NCBI RefSeq assembly: GCF_021117295.1 | Contig: NZ_CP088247.1 | Coordinates: 4,727,001 to 4,791,000, forward strand | Direction of reading: 5' to 3' | DNA: 64,000 nt | Source of the DNA: Methylorubrum sp. B1-46 | Lineage (GTDB): Bacteria; Pseudomonadota; Alphaproteobacteria; Rhizobiales; Beijerinckiaceae | Program-made: the position numbers and the translations under genes | In this document: piece by piece, positions 16,200-25,222 of the stretch | How positions within the stretch are numbered: the stretch's first letter is position 1 | Layout of the letters: every line of letters starts with the position of its first letter | The notes under the pieces: generated by a model | Databases searched by the model: none | What the model saw: only the letters and a program-made list of their open reading frames with translations | Told to the model about the DNA's origin: nothing

Positions 16200-17225
16200 T
16201 CACAGCGTCTCCGTCACCTTGGTGAGGCCGGTTGGCTTGTCCGGGTCGAGGCCGCGGCGGCGGGCCTCCGCCTCGATGGCGCGGTAGGCCGGCACCAACA
16301 TGGTGATGGGATCGCAGGCTGGATGGCCGTCCCCGATCCAGGGCAGCGTGCCGAGGGGGCCGCCGCAGGCATGGACCCGCAGGCCGTCCGCGGTCAGATC
16401 GCGCACCAGATCGTCCACGCCCTCGGCCAGCGGGTCGGCCTGGCGCAGGGCCAGGACCGGCGTCGCCGCCGAGACGGAGGCGCGGGGGCCGTGGCGCAGC
16501 TCCGCCGCCGAGTAGCCGAGGGCCGGCAGGCGCAGGGTCTCGGCGAGCTTGAGCGCGATCTCGCGCAAGGGGCCAAGGCTGTGGCCGCGCCCGGTGACGA
16601 AGGCTGTCGGCGCCTCCGCGAGATCGGCGCTCCAGGCCGACCAGTCGAGGGCGAGCGCTCGGTCGAGCCGCTCCGGCATGGCGGAAAGCCCCTGTTCCAG
16701 CTCCCGATCGCCGGCCCAAGCGGCCACGAGCGCTGCGCCCGCGATGGCTGAGTTCGTCACCGTCTTGGTGGCGGCGACCGCCTGCTCCGGTCCGGCGAGG
16801 ATCGGCAGGACGAGGTCGCTGGCTTGCGCGGCCGGCGAGTCGGGATCGTTGACGAGGGCGAGCGTCAGGGCGCCGCCCGCGCGTGCGGCTTGCGTCGCCG
16901 CGACGAGATCGGGCGAGCGGCCCGATTGCGAGACCACGACGAAGAGCGCACCCGCGACCTGCGGCGGGCGGGCATACCCCGTCACCACCGAGGGCGCGGC
17001 GGCCGAGACCGGCAGGCCGAGCCGCGTCTCGATCAGGTAGCGCAGATGGACGCCGGCATGGCCCGAACTGCCCCGCCCGCACACCACTACGAAGGGGAAA
17101 CTCTCGGCCCTCAGCCGCGCGCCGATGCGGGCCGCCTCGCCCGCCGCCAGCACCGCTTCGGCGGCAGCGGGAATCTCGGCGATCTCCCGCGCCATGAAGG
17201 TCGTCATCGAGGTCGTTGCAGTCAT
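16200..17225 (-). CDS. SIS domain glucosamine-6-phosphate deaminase/isomerase-like protein
   Basis: A 341-residue tandem-SIS protein resembling the isomerase half of GlmS and the NagB-II/AgaS deaminases. It lacks the glutaminase domain. It shows FVVVCGRGSSGHAG (about 45), VVVSQSGRSPDL (about 97), the ATKTVTNS loop and the second SIS domain with FVTGRGHSLGPLREIALKLAET and EAEARRRGLDPDKPTGLTKVTET. Near this context the expected reaction is glucosamine-6-phosphate to fructose-6-phosphate plus ammonia. It overlaps the murQ stop by 4 bases (ATGA). Confidence 0.85.
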   Translation of the reverse strand: MTATTSMTTFMAREIAEIPAAAEAVLAAGEAARIGARLRAESFPFVVVCGRGSSGHAGVHLRYLIETRLGLPVSAAAPSVVTGYARPPQVAGALFVVVSQSGRSPDLVAATQAARAGGALTLALVNDPDSPAAQASDLVLPILAGPEQAVAATKTVTNSAIAGAALVAAWAGDRELEQGLSAMPERLDRALALDWSAWSADLAEAPTAFVTGRGHSLGPLREIALKLAETLRLPALGYSAAELRHGPRASVSAATPVLALRQADPLAEGVDDLVRDLTADGLRVHACGGPLGTLPWIGDGHPACDPITMLVPAYRAIEAEARRRGLDPDKPTGLTKVTETL

Positions 17226-18109
17226 GATCGCCCCACTTCACGAAGCGCCCGGCGCAAGCTGCCGTCGTGGCGGTTGAGCAGGTCGTCGGCCCGCATCACG
17301 CTCATTCCTCCGGCGATCAGCACCGCGCGCTTGATGTCGCCCTCGGCCCGCGTCAGCGCGTCGGCGGCCGTCTCCGCCGGGCAGCCGGCGAGTTCGGAGA
17401 CCATGGCGACGCCGCGGGCGCGTAGCTTCCGGTTGGTCGCCCGCATCGCCACCATCCGCCCGCGATAGACCCGGCCGAGCCGGATCATCACCAGAGTCGA
17501 GAACAGGTTGAGGATCACCTTCTGCGCCGTGCCCGCCTTCATGCGGGTGGAGCCCGCCAGCACCTCTGCTCCGGTCGCGGCGAGGATGCCGTGGGCGGCC
17601 TCGCGCAGGATCGGCGCCTCGGGATTGTTGCTGATGCCGACGGTGACGGCGCCGAGGATGCGGGCCGCCTTCAGCGCCTCGACGGTGAACGGCGTCGAGC
17701 CGCTGGCGGCGAGCCCTATCACAACGTCGCGCGGGCCGATCTCGGCACGGCTGATCCAGGTCGCCCCGTCGGAGGCGGAATCCTCCGCATCCTCCACGGC
17801 GCGCAGCAGGGCGCCCTCCCCGCCGGCGATGGCGAAGCCGAGCTGCGTCTCCGGCCAGTCGAAGGTCGGCGGCAATTCCGCTCCGTCCTGCACGCCGATC
17901 CGCGCCGAGGTGCCGGCCCCGACATAGACCAGCCGCCCGCCCTCGCGCAGGCCCGGCTCGGCGGCCCGCGCCGCCGCCTCGATCGCCGGCAGGGCCGGCC
18001 CCACCGCCGCGACCGCCGCGAGCTGGCCCTCCCAGAGCGCCTGGAGGATATCGAGCCCGCCCCAGGCATCGAGATCGACGTAGCGGGCGCTGGCGTCCTC
18101 GGTCCTCAT
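17222..18109 (-). CDS. murQ: N-acetylmuramic acid 6-phosphate etherase
   Basis: A 295-residue SIS-fold etherase that removes the lactyl ether from MurNAc-6-phosphate, giving GlcNAc-6-phosphate and lactate for cell-wall recycling. VYVGAGTSARIGVQDGAELPP (starting near residue 60) has the SIS loop and the catalytic Glu. GLAASGSTPF (about 131) and STRMKAGTAQKVILNLFST are the other conserved blocks. The product feeds directly into NagA and the SIS protein downstream. A 14-bp tandem duplication spans the start codon, so a second, out-of-frame ATG lies 14 bases upstream. No MurNAc kinase or transporter is in the cluster. Confidence 0.94.
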   Translation of the reverse strand: MRTEDASARYVDLDAWGGLDILQALWEGQLAAVAAVGPALPAIEAAARAAEPGLREGGRLVYVGAGTSARIGVQDGAELPPTFDWPETQLGFAIAGGEGALLRAVEDAEDSASDGATWISRAEIGPRDVVIGLAASGSTPFTVEALKAARILGAVTVGISNNPEAPILREAAHGILAATGAEVLAGSTRMKAGTAQKVILNLFSTLVMIRLGRVYRGRMVAMRATNRKLRARGVAMVSELAGCPAETAADALTRAEGDIKRAVLIAGGMSVMRADDLLNRHDGSLRRALREVGRS

Positions 18110-18124
18110 GCCTCGGTCCTCATG
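18097..18124. repeat. 14-bp tandem duplication across the murQ start codon
   Basis: Exact adjacent copies of CCTCGGTCCTCATG at 18097-18110 and 18111-18124. Each copy contains one ATG on the minus strand; only the one at 18109-18107 is in frame with murQ. Confidence 0.9.
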
Positions 18125-18371
18125 CCCCGCGCACCTCTCTCGTCCGCATCACGTCCATCCGCTCCTGCTCTCGCCGCACCGTGCGCCTCGCCCTTTCGAA
18201 AGAGGTCATCCCCGATGCGGTTCCGCCGAGCTCGGAAAACGGCTGTCGGCGCGGTTTTGCCGCGCGGACGGTGCCGCGATCAGGGATCGGTTGGCCGGTC
18301 CCGGCGTTCGGTTGGCGCGCCTCTCCGGTCCTTGGCAGACGGATGCGCGGGGATCGGCCGGGGGAGGGGGC

Positions 18372-19196
18372 GTGCGCGGGGAGCCAATCGAAGGGCAGAC
18401 GGAGGAGCGGCCACGGATCGCGGCGGAGGCGCCGAATCCGGTGGCGTCGCGGCGCCTGCGCCTTGTCACCTACAATGTCCGCCACTGCCGCGGCACCGAC
18501 GGGCGGGTGGCGCCGGAGCGGGTCGCGCAGGTGATCGCTGCCTTGGAGCCCGACATCGTCGCGCTCCAAGAGGTCGATGTCGGACGTGCGCGCACCGGCG
18601 GCCTCGATCAGGCGGAGGAGATCGCGCGGCTCGTCGGCATGTTCGCGCATTTCCACCCGGCCCTGCATATCGAGGAGGAGCGCTACGGCGACGCGCTGCT
18701 CACCCACCTGCCCTCGCGGCTCAAGCGCGCCGACGCCCTGCCCGGCCTGCTGCAGCGCCCCGGCCTGGAGCCGCGCGGCGCCCTCTGGGTCGAGGTGAGT
18801 GCGGGTGATGTTGCGCTCCAGGTTCTCACCACCCATTTCGGGCTGCTCGGGGCGGAGCGCATCGCCCAGGCCGAGGCGCTGCTCGGACCCGACTGGCTCG
18901 GCGATCCCGCCTGCCGTGTGCCGACGGTGCTGCTCGGCGATTTCAACGCCACCGGCTGGTCGCGCGCCTACCGCCGGCTGAGCCGACGCCTCACCGATGC
19001 GCGCCGCCTGACCGGGGACCGTCGCTGGCGCGGCGGGGCGAGCTTCCCGAGCCGCTTCCCCCTGCTGCGCATCGACCATGTCTTCGTCAGCGAGCAGGTC
19101 GCCGTCGAGCGCGTCGCGGTGGTGGACACTCCGCTGGCGCGGCAGGCCTCCGATCACCTGCCGGTTCTGGCGGAGATCCGGATCGGGCCGGGTTGA
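18372..19196 (+). CDS. Endonuclease/exonuclease/phosphatase family hydrolase
   Basis: A 274-residue metal-dependent phosphoesterase of the EEP fold. RLVTYNVRHCRG (about 31-42), ALQEVD (about 65, catalytic Glu), LLGDFNATGWS (about 186) and SDHLPVLAEI at the end (about 260) are the four family blocks. Such proteins act on nucleic acids, phospholipids or inositol phosphates; this one is unassigned. GTG at 18372 was chosen because a long purine tract (GGGGGAGGGGGC) lies just upstream. No signal peptide is seen. It is divergent from murQ. Confidence 0.83.
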   Translation: MRGEPIEGQTEERPRIAAEAPNPVASRRLRLVTYNVRHCRGTDGRVAPERVAQVIAALEPDIVALQEVDVGRARTGGLDQAEEIARLVGMFAHFHPALHIEEERYGDALLTHLPSRLKRADALPGLLQRPGLEPRGALWVEVSAGDVALQVLTTHFGLLGAERIAQAEALLGPDWLGDPACRVPTVLLGDFNATGWSRAYRRLSRRLTDARRLTGDRRWRGGASFPSRFPLLRIDHVFVSEQVAVERVAVVDTPLARQASDHLPVLAEIRIGPG

Positions 19197-19272
19197 GGGT
19201 TTGCACCCGCACGCGCATGGTCGCCCGCGAGCCGGCCCGACGACCGGCCGTGGACGGGAGAGAACGCGCGTG

Positions 19273-20337
19273 ATGATGAAGACCACCGGACCTCTGACCG
19301 CCCTCGGTCTCGCCGCCCTGATCGCGCTCGCCGGGCCGGCGCTCGCCGAACCGCCGCGGATCGCCGTGGTCGCGACCGGTGGCACCATCGCGATGAAGCT
19401 CGATCCGACGACCCACGCGCCGGTTCCGGCGCTCTCCGGCGCGGATCTCGTGACGGCGGTGCCGAAGCTCAAGGACATCGCCACCATCGAGGTCACCGAG
19501 TTCAGCAATGTGCCGAGCGACTATATGGGCCCGGACCGCTGGCCGGCGCTGGCTCGCCGGATCGACGCGCTGCTCGCCGATCCCGGCATCCGCGGGGCGA
19601 TCGTCCTGCACGGGACCGACACCCTGGACCAGACCGCCTACTTCCTCGACCTGACCCTGAAGAGCGACAAGCCTGTGGTGCTGGTGGGCGCGCAGCGCAA
19701 CGCCTCCGACGCCGATGCCGACGGGCCGCGCAACCTCCTCAACGCCGCCCGCCAGATCCTGGCCGAGGGCGCGGTCGGCCAGGGGGTGACGGTGACGCTC
19801 AACCACCGCATCAACGCGGCCCGCGAGGTGCGCAAGACCCACACCAGCAACGTCGAGACCTTCAACTCGGGCGAGGCCGGCATCCTCGGTTACGTGGACG
19901 AGGATCGCGTCGTGTTCGGCCGCCGCTCCCTGCGCCGCCAGACCCTGCCGCTGCCGGAGCGGATGCCGCGGGTCGATCTCGTGGCGATGTATGCCGGCGC
20001 GGACGGCTCGCAGGTGCGGCACGCCGCTGAGAGCGGCGCCGAGGCGATCGTGGTCGAGGCCTATGGCTGGGGCAACGTCAATGCCGAGATGCACGACGCC
20101 ATCGCCGAGGTCATCGCCAAAGGCGTGCCGGTGATCGTGGCGACCAAGGTCGCGGATGGCCGCGCGCTGCCGGTCTACGGCTTCAAGGGCGGCGGCAACA
20201 CCCTGCGCAAGGCCGGCGCCGTGTTCGCGGGCGACCTCACGCCGGACAAGGCGCGCATCCTCACCCTGCTCGCCCTGCCCGCGGACAAGGACGCGCGGAA
20301 AGATCAGGCGGCTCTGCAGCGCGTGTTCGACAAGTAG
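19273..20337 (+). CDS. Type II L-asparaginase, exported
   Basis: A 354-residue periplasmic asparaginase that hydrolyses L-asparagine (often also glutamine) to aspartate and ammonia. Residues 1-25 are a signal peptide (LTALGLAALIALAGPALA). VVATGGTIAMK (about 32) has the nucleophile Thr and LHGTDTLDQTAYFLDL (about 112) the second Thr-Asp pair. TLNHRINAAREVRKTHT and EAYGWGNVN are further conserved parts. A GTG at 19270 immediately before the ATG could also serve. It may form an operon with the EEP gene (76-base gap). Confidence 0.93.
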   Translation: MMKTTGPLTALGLAALIALAGPALAEPPRIAVVATGGTIAMKLDPTTHAPVPALSGADLVTAVPKLKDIATIEVTEFSNVPSDYMGPDRWPALARRIDALLADPGIRGAIVLHGTDTLDQTAYFLDLTLKSDKPVVLVGAQRNASDADADGPRNLLNAARQILAEGAVGQGVTVTLNHRINAAREVRKTHTSNVETFNSGEAGILGYVDEDRVVFGRRSLRRQTLPLPERMPRVDLVAMYAGADGSQVRHAAESGAEAIVVEAYGWGNVNAEMHDAIAEVIAKGVPVIVATKVADGRALPVYGFKGGGNTLRKAGAVFAGDLTPDKARILTLLALPADKDARKDQAALQRVFDK

Positions 20338-20429
20338 TCGTCAGGACGGCCCCGTCGCCGGACCTCCTTCGAGCCGGGCTTTCGAAGATCGGCTCGATCG
20401 ACCCGTCCCGGCGCCCGCGAAACAGGGGC

Positions 20430-21959
20430 TCAGGTCGCCTCTAAAACCTCCCCCGGCGATGGCGCCCCGGCCTTCGAAGCCACCTCGCCTCTGGCTCGGC
20501 GCAGCGCCTTGCGCCGCCGCCAGGGGCGCCACGCATCGGCGGGGCTCACCGGGTCGCCGAGATGGAACGCCTCGACGAGGCGGGCCACGGGGCCGCGGCG
20601 GGAGGGAACCAGCGGGCAGACCCGTGGGCTCGGCATCAACCGGGGATCGTCGAGCACCGCCCGCAGGGAGCCGCGGGCCTCGAAGGCCTGCGCGAACACG
20701 TCGGGCGGGCAGCCGCCGTGATGGGCGAGCAGCCGCACGAGCAGCCGCCGCACCGCCGCGCGGGATTCACCGTCCTCGGGCGGCACCTCCACGGCCAGAT
20801 CGCACTCGGTGTCGTAGCCGAAGGAGCGGTTGTTGAGGTTGGTCGAGCCGATCCGGAGCAGGCGCTCGTCGATGATCGCGACCTTGGCGTGAACCAGGAT
20901 CGGCCGGCGCTTCTCGGTATGCGGCGCCACGATCCGCAGGCGGCCGAAGCGATCTGCGCGCCGCAAGCCGCGGATCAGGCCGCGGCGTGCGCTGTCCATG
21001 GTCAGGCGGTCGAAGCCGCTCGGGCTGCGCTCGGACAGGACGATCACGATCTCCGGCCCCTCCGGCTCGGCGAGGCGCGCGGCCAGCGCCTCCGCCACCA
21101 CCGGCGAGGCGAGGTACTGGTTCTCCAAATAGATGAACCGCTCCGCCGCACGGATCGAGGCGAGATAGAGGGCGGCGCTCTCCGTGACCGCCGCACGGCC
21201 GCCGAGCGGCGGATCGGTCCGGGCGATGCCCACCGTCACGTCGGTCAGGTGCGGCGCCAGGGTGCCGGGCCAGGGATCGTGATCGGCCTCGGAATCGGCG
21301 AAGGGGAAGGTCTCGCCGGTGGCGCGGCGCCAGCGCTCGCGGGCCAGTTCGGCCAGGGCGGTGGCGGCGGAGCGATCGACCAGCATCATCACGTCGTGGC
21401 GCGGCGGGTAGTCCTCGCCCGACGGCAGGCGGCGGCGGGGATCGCGGTCGCGGTGGGCAGGCGTGTCCCAGCGGTTCACCTCGAAATCGCTGCCGCCGCA
21501 GAAGGCGATCCGATCGTCGATCACCAGGATCTTCTGATGTTGGCAGGCGCCGAAGGGCAGCGTGCTGTCGATGCGGAAGTCGATATCGGGGCCGAGGCTC
21601 GCGCGCACGCTGTCGGGCGTGTGGTCGTTGCCCGCCGAGATCGGCCAGGGCATGTCCCAGATCAGGATGCGGACGGCGAGTTCCGGCCGCGCCGTCTTGA
21701 GGCGGCGCAGCAACTCGGCCAGCGTCTCGCCGGCATCCGGCGCATCGCCCGGCAACAGGCGCGAGCGCGGATCGAAGCTCCAGCCGATCAGGGTGATGGA
21801 GCGGCGCGCGTTCAGTAGCGCCGCGTGGGCGGCGGCGAAATAGGCCGCGCCGTCATGCAGCACCGCGGCGCGCCCCGCCCGCTCCTGCCGCCAGCAGGTG
21901 AGCCCGGGCCGCAGCCAGCTCTCGGCCGATCCTTTGCCCACTCCGAGATCCATCCTCAT
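20430..21959 (-). CDS. Phospholipase D-like / cardiolipin synthase family protein
   Basis: A 509-residue protein with two HKD motifs: HQKILVIDDRIAFCGG (about 139-154) and HAKVAIIDERLLRIGS (about 356-371), each followed by the S-N or S-D pattern. It lacks the N-terminal membrane anchors of Cls enzymes, like plant-type PLDs and bacterial relatives that hydrolyse or transfer phosphatidyl groups. It overlaps the upstream VTT-domain gene by 4 bases (ATGA), so they are co-translated; PLD-VTT pairing is common and suggests phospholipid handling at the inner membrane. Confidence 0.88.
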   Translation of the reverse strand: MRMDLGVGKGSAESWLRPGLTCWRQERAGRAAVLHDGAAYFAAAHAALLNARRSITLIGWSFDPRSRLLPGDAPDAGETLAELLRRLKTARPELAVRILIWDMPWPISAGNDHTPDSVRASLGPDIDFRIDSTLPFGACQHQKILVIDDRIAFCGGSDFEVNRWDTPAHRDRDPRRRLPSGEDYPPRHDVMMLVDRSAATALAELARERWRRATGETFPFADSEADHDPWPGTLAPHLTDVTVGIARTDPPLGGRAAVTESAALYLASIRAAERFIYLENQYLASPVVAEALAARLAEPEGPEIVIVLSERSPSGFDRLTMDSARRGLIRGLRRADRFGRLRIVAPHTEKRRPILVHAKVAIIDERLLRIGSTNLNNRSFGYDTECDLAVEVPPEDGESRAAVRRLLVRLLAHHGGCPPDVFAQAFEARGSLRAVLDDPRLMPSPRVCPLVPSRRGPVARLVEAFHLGDPVSPADAWRPWRRRKALRRARGEVASKAGAPSPGEVLEAT

Positions 21960-22639
21960 GCGCGGGCCGGCTTGCCCGTCTCAAGCTTGGCCCGCACCCG
22001 CCGCCGGGTCAGTTCCACCGCCGCCACGGTGGCGAGAAGGCCGAGACCGAGGGTGATCCAGTGGGTCGGCTCGTCGCTGCCGGCATGGCGGCCGATCACG
22101 CCGAGATAGACGCAGACCAGAGTGCCCGGCAGCATGCCGATGATTGTGGAGACCAGATAGGCGGAGGTGCGGACATCCGTCACCCCGAACACGTAGTTCT
22201 GGGCGTTGAACGGCACGAAGGGACTGAGCCGCATCAGGGTCATCAGCCGCCAGCCGCCGTCGCCGACCGCCTCCACGGTGGCATTCAGCGCCGGCCGGCG
22301 CGCGATCAGCCCCCGCACCCGCTCGCGAAACAAGTAGCGGGCGGCCACGAAGGCGAGCCAGGAGCCGAGTGTCGCCGCGAGCAGCACCACCGGCATCACC
22401 GCCCAGCCGAAGGCGACCGCCCCGGCGATGGTGAGCGGCGTGCCCGGCACGACGAGGAGGGTCGCGAGGAAGAACAGCACGCCGAAGGCCGCGAGGCCGT
22501 AGGGGCCGAGACCGTTCGCCCAATTCGAGAAGGCGCGCAGCCAATCCTCGACGGGCAGGAGGTACCATGCGCCGACCGCCAGGGCGGCGGCGCCGGCCGT
22601 GGCTGCCCAGGTCTGGGCCGATCGGCTGGGTCTGTCCAT
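21956..22639 (-). CDS. TVP38/TMEM64 (VTT domain) membrane protein
   Basis: A 227-residue inner-membrane protein of the DedA-related VTT family, probably with five or six hydrophobic segments. GVLFFLATLLVVPGTPLTIAGAVAFG (about 54) and LMRLSPFVPFNAQNYVFG (about 134) are the signature blocks; the re-entrant VPG and P-F-N motifs match lipid scramblase-like members. The C-terminus is basic (RRRVRAKLETGKPARA). Its partner is the phospholipase D-like gene that overlaps its stop. Substrate transported or flipped is unknown. Confidence 0.87.
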   Translation of the reverse strand: MDRPSRSAQTWAATAGAAALAVGAWYLLPVEDWLRAFSNWANGLGPYGLAAFGVLFFLATLLVVPGTPLTIAGAVAFGWAVMPVVLLAATLGSWLAFVAARYLFRERVRGLIARRPALNATVEAVGDGGWRLMTLMRLSPFVPFNAQNYVFGVTDVRTSAYLVSTIIGMLPGTLVCVYLGVIGRHAGSDEPTHWITLGLGLLATVAAVELTRRRVRAKLETGKPARA

Positions 22640-22753
22640 TCGGTGGCTCGAGGGGGAACGGCGCGGCGAGTGTCCGCGTCCGCAAACCTTTGGCCGGCGT
22701 AACTGTTCCCGCCAAGCTCGGCCGTTTTCGCGTGCCTCGTCCGGCTCCTGCCC

Positions 22754-23164
22754 CTACCAGTCGCGGTCGAGCCGCACTGCGATCCGGCTCGGGCGGGCGT
22801 CCGCCAGCGTCCGTTCGAGAGACGCGAGCGCTTGCCGGGCCTTGCTCAGGCGGGCGCTGCACCACCGGCGCTCGTAGCCTCGCGGCGCGATCACCGCCTC
22901 GCCGAGGCGGTCGCCGGCCAGAACGAAACGATCCACCGCCCGCCGGATCCGCGGGGTCTCCTCGGTCAGCACGCAGAGGTCGGAGAGCGTGTTGCGCAGG
23001 GCATGCAGCTCGTTGCGGCCCCCGTTCTCCCCGGTCAGCGTAACGAGCGTCCGCTCCATGTGAACGATGAGACCCGCCAGAGGCTCAGGCACGCGACGGG
23101 CGAACTCGTCGCCGTCGCGGCGATCGAGCCCTTCCCGCCCAAGCCCGTGCAGGGCGACTCCCAT
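22754..23164 (-). CDS. Hypothetical protein, helical (136 aa)
   Basis: A 136-residue protein I do not recognise. It has no signal peptide or membrane segment, is charged, and appears mostly alpha-helical (for example RNTLSDLCVLTEETPRIRRA and ARLSKARQALASLERTLADA). The start at 23164 has GGGGGGA about 8 bases upstream, and codon usage is like its neighbours. It stands alone upstream of the VTT gene, with an AT-rich 200-base region behind it. Confidence 0.65.
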   Translation of the reverse strand: MGVALHGLGREGLDRRDGDEFARRVPEPLAGLIVHMERTLVTLTGENGGRNELHALRNTLSDLCVLTEETPRIRRAVDRFVLAGDRLGEAVIAPRGYERRWCSARLSKARQALASLERTLADARPSRIAVRLDRDW

Positions 23165-23373
23165 ATCGATTCCCCCCTTTATCCGGCGTCACGGAGCGGC
23201 CGCGAATCGCGACAGCCCCTGTGCGCAAAGGGTTAACAACCTCAGCCATTAAATCGATACGGCGGGGTGATCTGAAATATAAAAAATTGTTTTCGAGCCC
23301 GCCGGGCGTCTCGTCACGCAGTAGTGCGACCGTCCGCCCACCGCAGATGCGTCAATGTGCCGAGGGAGGACTA

Positions 23374-24060
23374 TCAGCGACGGGACACCCTGCGTGATCC
23401 TCTGAGCGCGTAGACGAGGGCCGCAGCACTCATGCCGGCGAGCGCGTACCACGTCAGCGCGTAGACGAGATGATTGTTGTGGAACGCCACCACGGTGAGG
23501 CCGCCGACCGGCAGGCCGCCCAGATTCGGAGCGGCGTCGGCATCCACGAAGTAGGGCGCGACCTCGGCCTGCTTCCGGTCGATCCCGCGGGCAGCGGCGA
23601 TGGCGGCGACGTCGCGGGAGTACCAGCGATCCGCCGCCGGATCGTTGCGGCGCAGGAAGCCGCCGCCGGGCTCGGTCAGACGCAGAAGCCCCGTGACCGT
23701 CACCTCCCCGTCCGGTTCGCCCGTCGCACGGGCCGCACGCTCGCGGGATTCCGACGGGACGAAGCCGCGATTGACGAGCACGGTGAAGCCGCGGTCGGTG
23801 GCCAGCGGCACCAGCACCCAGAACCCGGCGCCGCGCCCGGTCACGGCCTGGACCAGGGTGGCGCGGTCATGGGCGAAGCGCCCGGTGAGCCGAACCCGCC
23901 GGTACTCGGCCGAGGCCGCCGTGAGGCCGGCCCAGTCCTCCGGTCCCGGTGCGGACACCGGCTCGGCATGGATGCGGGCCTCGACCCGGTCGATCAGGTC
24001 GAGCTTCCACACCCGGCGCTCGACCTGCCACGTGCCGAGGGCAAGGAACATGCCGATCAA
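23374..24060 (-). CDS. SURF1 family cytochrome oxidase assembly protein (start uncertain)
   Basis: SURF1 helps insert haem into haem-copper oxidases and has two membrane segments joined by a periplasmic domain. Visible are LGTWQVERRVWKLDLI near the start, FVPSESR and NRGFVP in the middle, NNHLVYALTWYALA and a final membrane segment. The TTG at 24060 gives 228 residues but cuts the first membrane helix. The frame stays open to 24198 and reads LLARIALVLAGLALIGMFLA upstream, with no ATG, GTG or other TTG. An ACG at 24171 is preceded by GAGGAG 7 bases upstream and would give a full helix, overlapping the cyoD stop. Last gene of the cyo operon. Confidence 0.85.
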   Translation of the reverse strand: MIGMFLALGTWQVERRVWKLDLIDRVEARIHAEPVSAPGPEDWAGLTAASAEYRRVRLTGRFAHDRATLVQAVTGRGAGFWVLVPLATDRGFTVLVNRGFVPSESRERAARATGEPDGEVTVTGLLRLTEPGGGFLRRNDPAADRWYSRDVAAIAAARGIDRKQAEVAPYFVDADAAPNLGGLPVGGLTVVAFHNNHLVYALTWYALAGMSAAALVYALRGSRRVSRR

Positions 24061-24160
24061 GGCGAGGCCTGCCAGAACCAGCGCAATGCGGGCGAGTAAG
24101 GAACGCCCCGGACCCGCTGCCGCAGCAGCGGGTCCGGGCGCGCCGGACTCCGGGGAGGCG

Positions 24161-24577
24161 TCAGGGGGCGTGACGCATCTCCTCGGCCGAGATCGGCATC
24201 ATGTTGGTGTTGAGGTGGTGCATGACCCAGATCGAGCCGCACAGCGTGATGACCACGATCGTGACCGTGAAGATCAGCGCCAGGAAGGTCCAGCCGCCCT
24301 CCGACTTGGTGTTCATGTGCAGGAAGTAGATCATGTGAACCACGATCTGCACCATCGCCAGCGCGAGGATAACGACGCCCGTGACGAGCTTGTCCTCGAT
24401 GACGTTGCCCATCACCAGCCAGAACGGGATCGCCGTCAGGATGACGGAGAGGACGAAGCCCGTCACGTAATCCTTGAACGAGCCGTGGCCGTGGGCGTCC
24501 TGCCCATGGCCGCCGTGGCCATGACCATCGTGGCCATGACCATGGGCGTGATCGTCCGCGCGCGCTGCCCCGCTCAT
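24161..24577 (-). CDS. cyoD: Cytochrome o ubiquinol oxidase subunit IV
   Basis: A 138-residue membrane protein with three helices ([56 protein letters not shown]). [13 protein letters not shown] is typical of CyoD, which stabilises the CuB-containing subunit I. The N-terminus is an unusual His/Gly-rich run ([20 protein letters not shown]), longer than in E. coli CyoD and possibly metal-binding. It overlaps cyoC by 4 bases (ATGA). Confidence 0.93.
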   Translation of the reverse strand: MSGAARADDHAHGHGHDGHGHGGHGQDAHGHGSFKDYVTGFVLSVILTAIPFWLVMGNVIEDKLVTGVVILALAMVQIVVHMIYFLHMNTKSEGGWTFLALIFTVTIVVITLCGSIWVMHHLNTNMMPISAEEMRHAP

Positions 24578-25215
24578 TGCAGGACTCCCATCAGGTACAC
24601 GAAGGTGAAGACGCCGATCCAGATGACGTCGAGGAAGTGCCAGAACATCGACAGGCACATCAGCCGGCGCTGGTTCTCCGGGATCAGGCCCTTGAGCTGG
24701 GTCTGGACCATCAGCACGACGAGCCAGATCAGGCCGAAGGTGACGTGCAGGCCGTGGGTGCCGACCAGGGTGAAGAACGCCGACAGGAAGCCGCTGCGCT
24801 GGGGCGTGGCGCCCTCGTGGATCAGGTGCGCGAACTCGTAGAGTTCGAGCCCGACGAAGGCCGCGCCGAACAGGCCGGTGACCGCCAGCCACGCTTGTGT
24901 CTTGGCGACATCGTTCTTCGCCATCGCCAGCATGGCGAAACCGTAGGTGATGGAGGAGAACAGCAGCATCGACGTGTTCACCGCCACCAGGGACAGGTCG
25001 AACAGGTCTTTCGGCGAGGGCCCGGCCGCATAGTTGCGGCCGAGCACGGCGTAGGTGGCGAACAGGACCGCGAAGATGAGGCAGTCGCTCATCAGGTAGA
25101 TCCAGAAGCCGAGCATCGTGCTCCCTTCCGGGTGATGCTCGCCCTCGAGATCGAGGTAGCGCGGCACGTCGGCGGAGGCCGCCCCAGTCAGGGCGGAGTT
25201 TGCATGGGATGCCAT
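24574..25215 (-). CDS. cyoC: Cytochrome o ubiquinol oxidase subunit III
   Basis: A 213-residue five-helix membrane subunit of the bo3 quinol oxidase. [20 protein letters not shown] near the N-terminus, [23 protein letters not shown] and [15 protein letters not shown] in the middle, and [18 protein letters not shown] at the C-terminus are the conserved blocks. Starts 8 bases after cyoB ends. Confidence 0.95.
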   Translation of the reverse strand: MASHANSALTGAASADVPRYLDLEGEHHPEGSTMLGFWIYLMSDCLIFAVLFATYAVLGRNYAAGPSPKDLFDLSLVAVNTSMLLFSSITYGFAMLAMAKNDVAKTQAWLAVTGLFGAAFVGLELYEFAHLIHEGATPQRSGFLSAFFTLVGTHGLHVTFGLIWLVVLMVQTQLKGLIPENQRRLMCLSMFWHFLDVIWIGVFTFVYLMGVLQ

Positions 25216-25222
25216 GGTGTCC

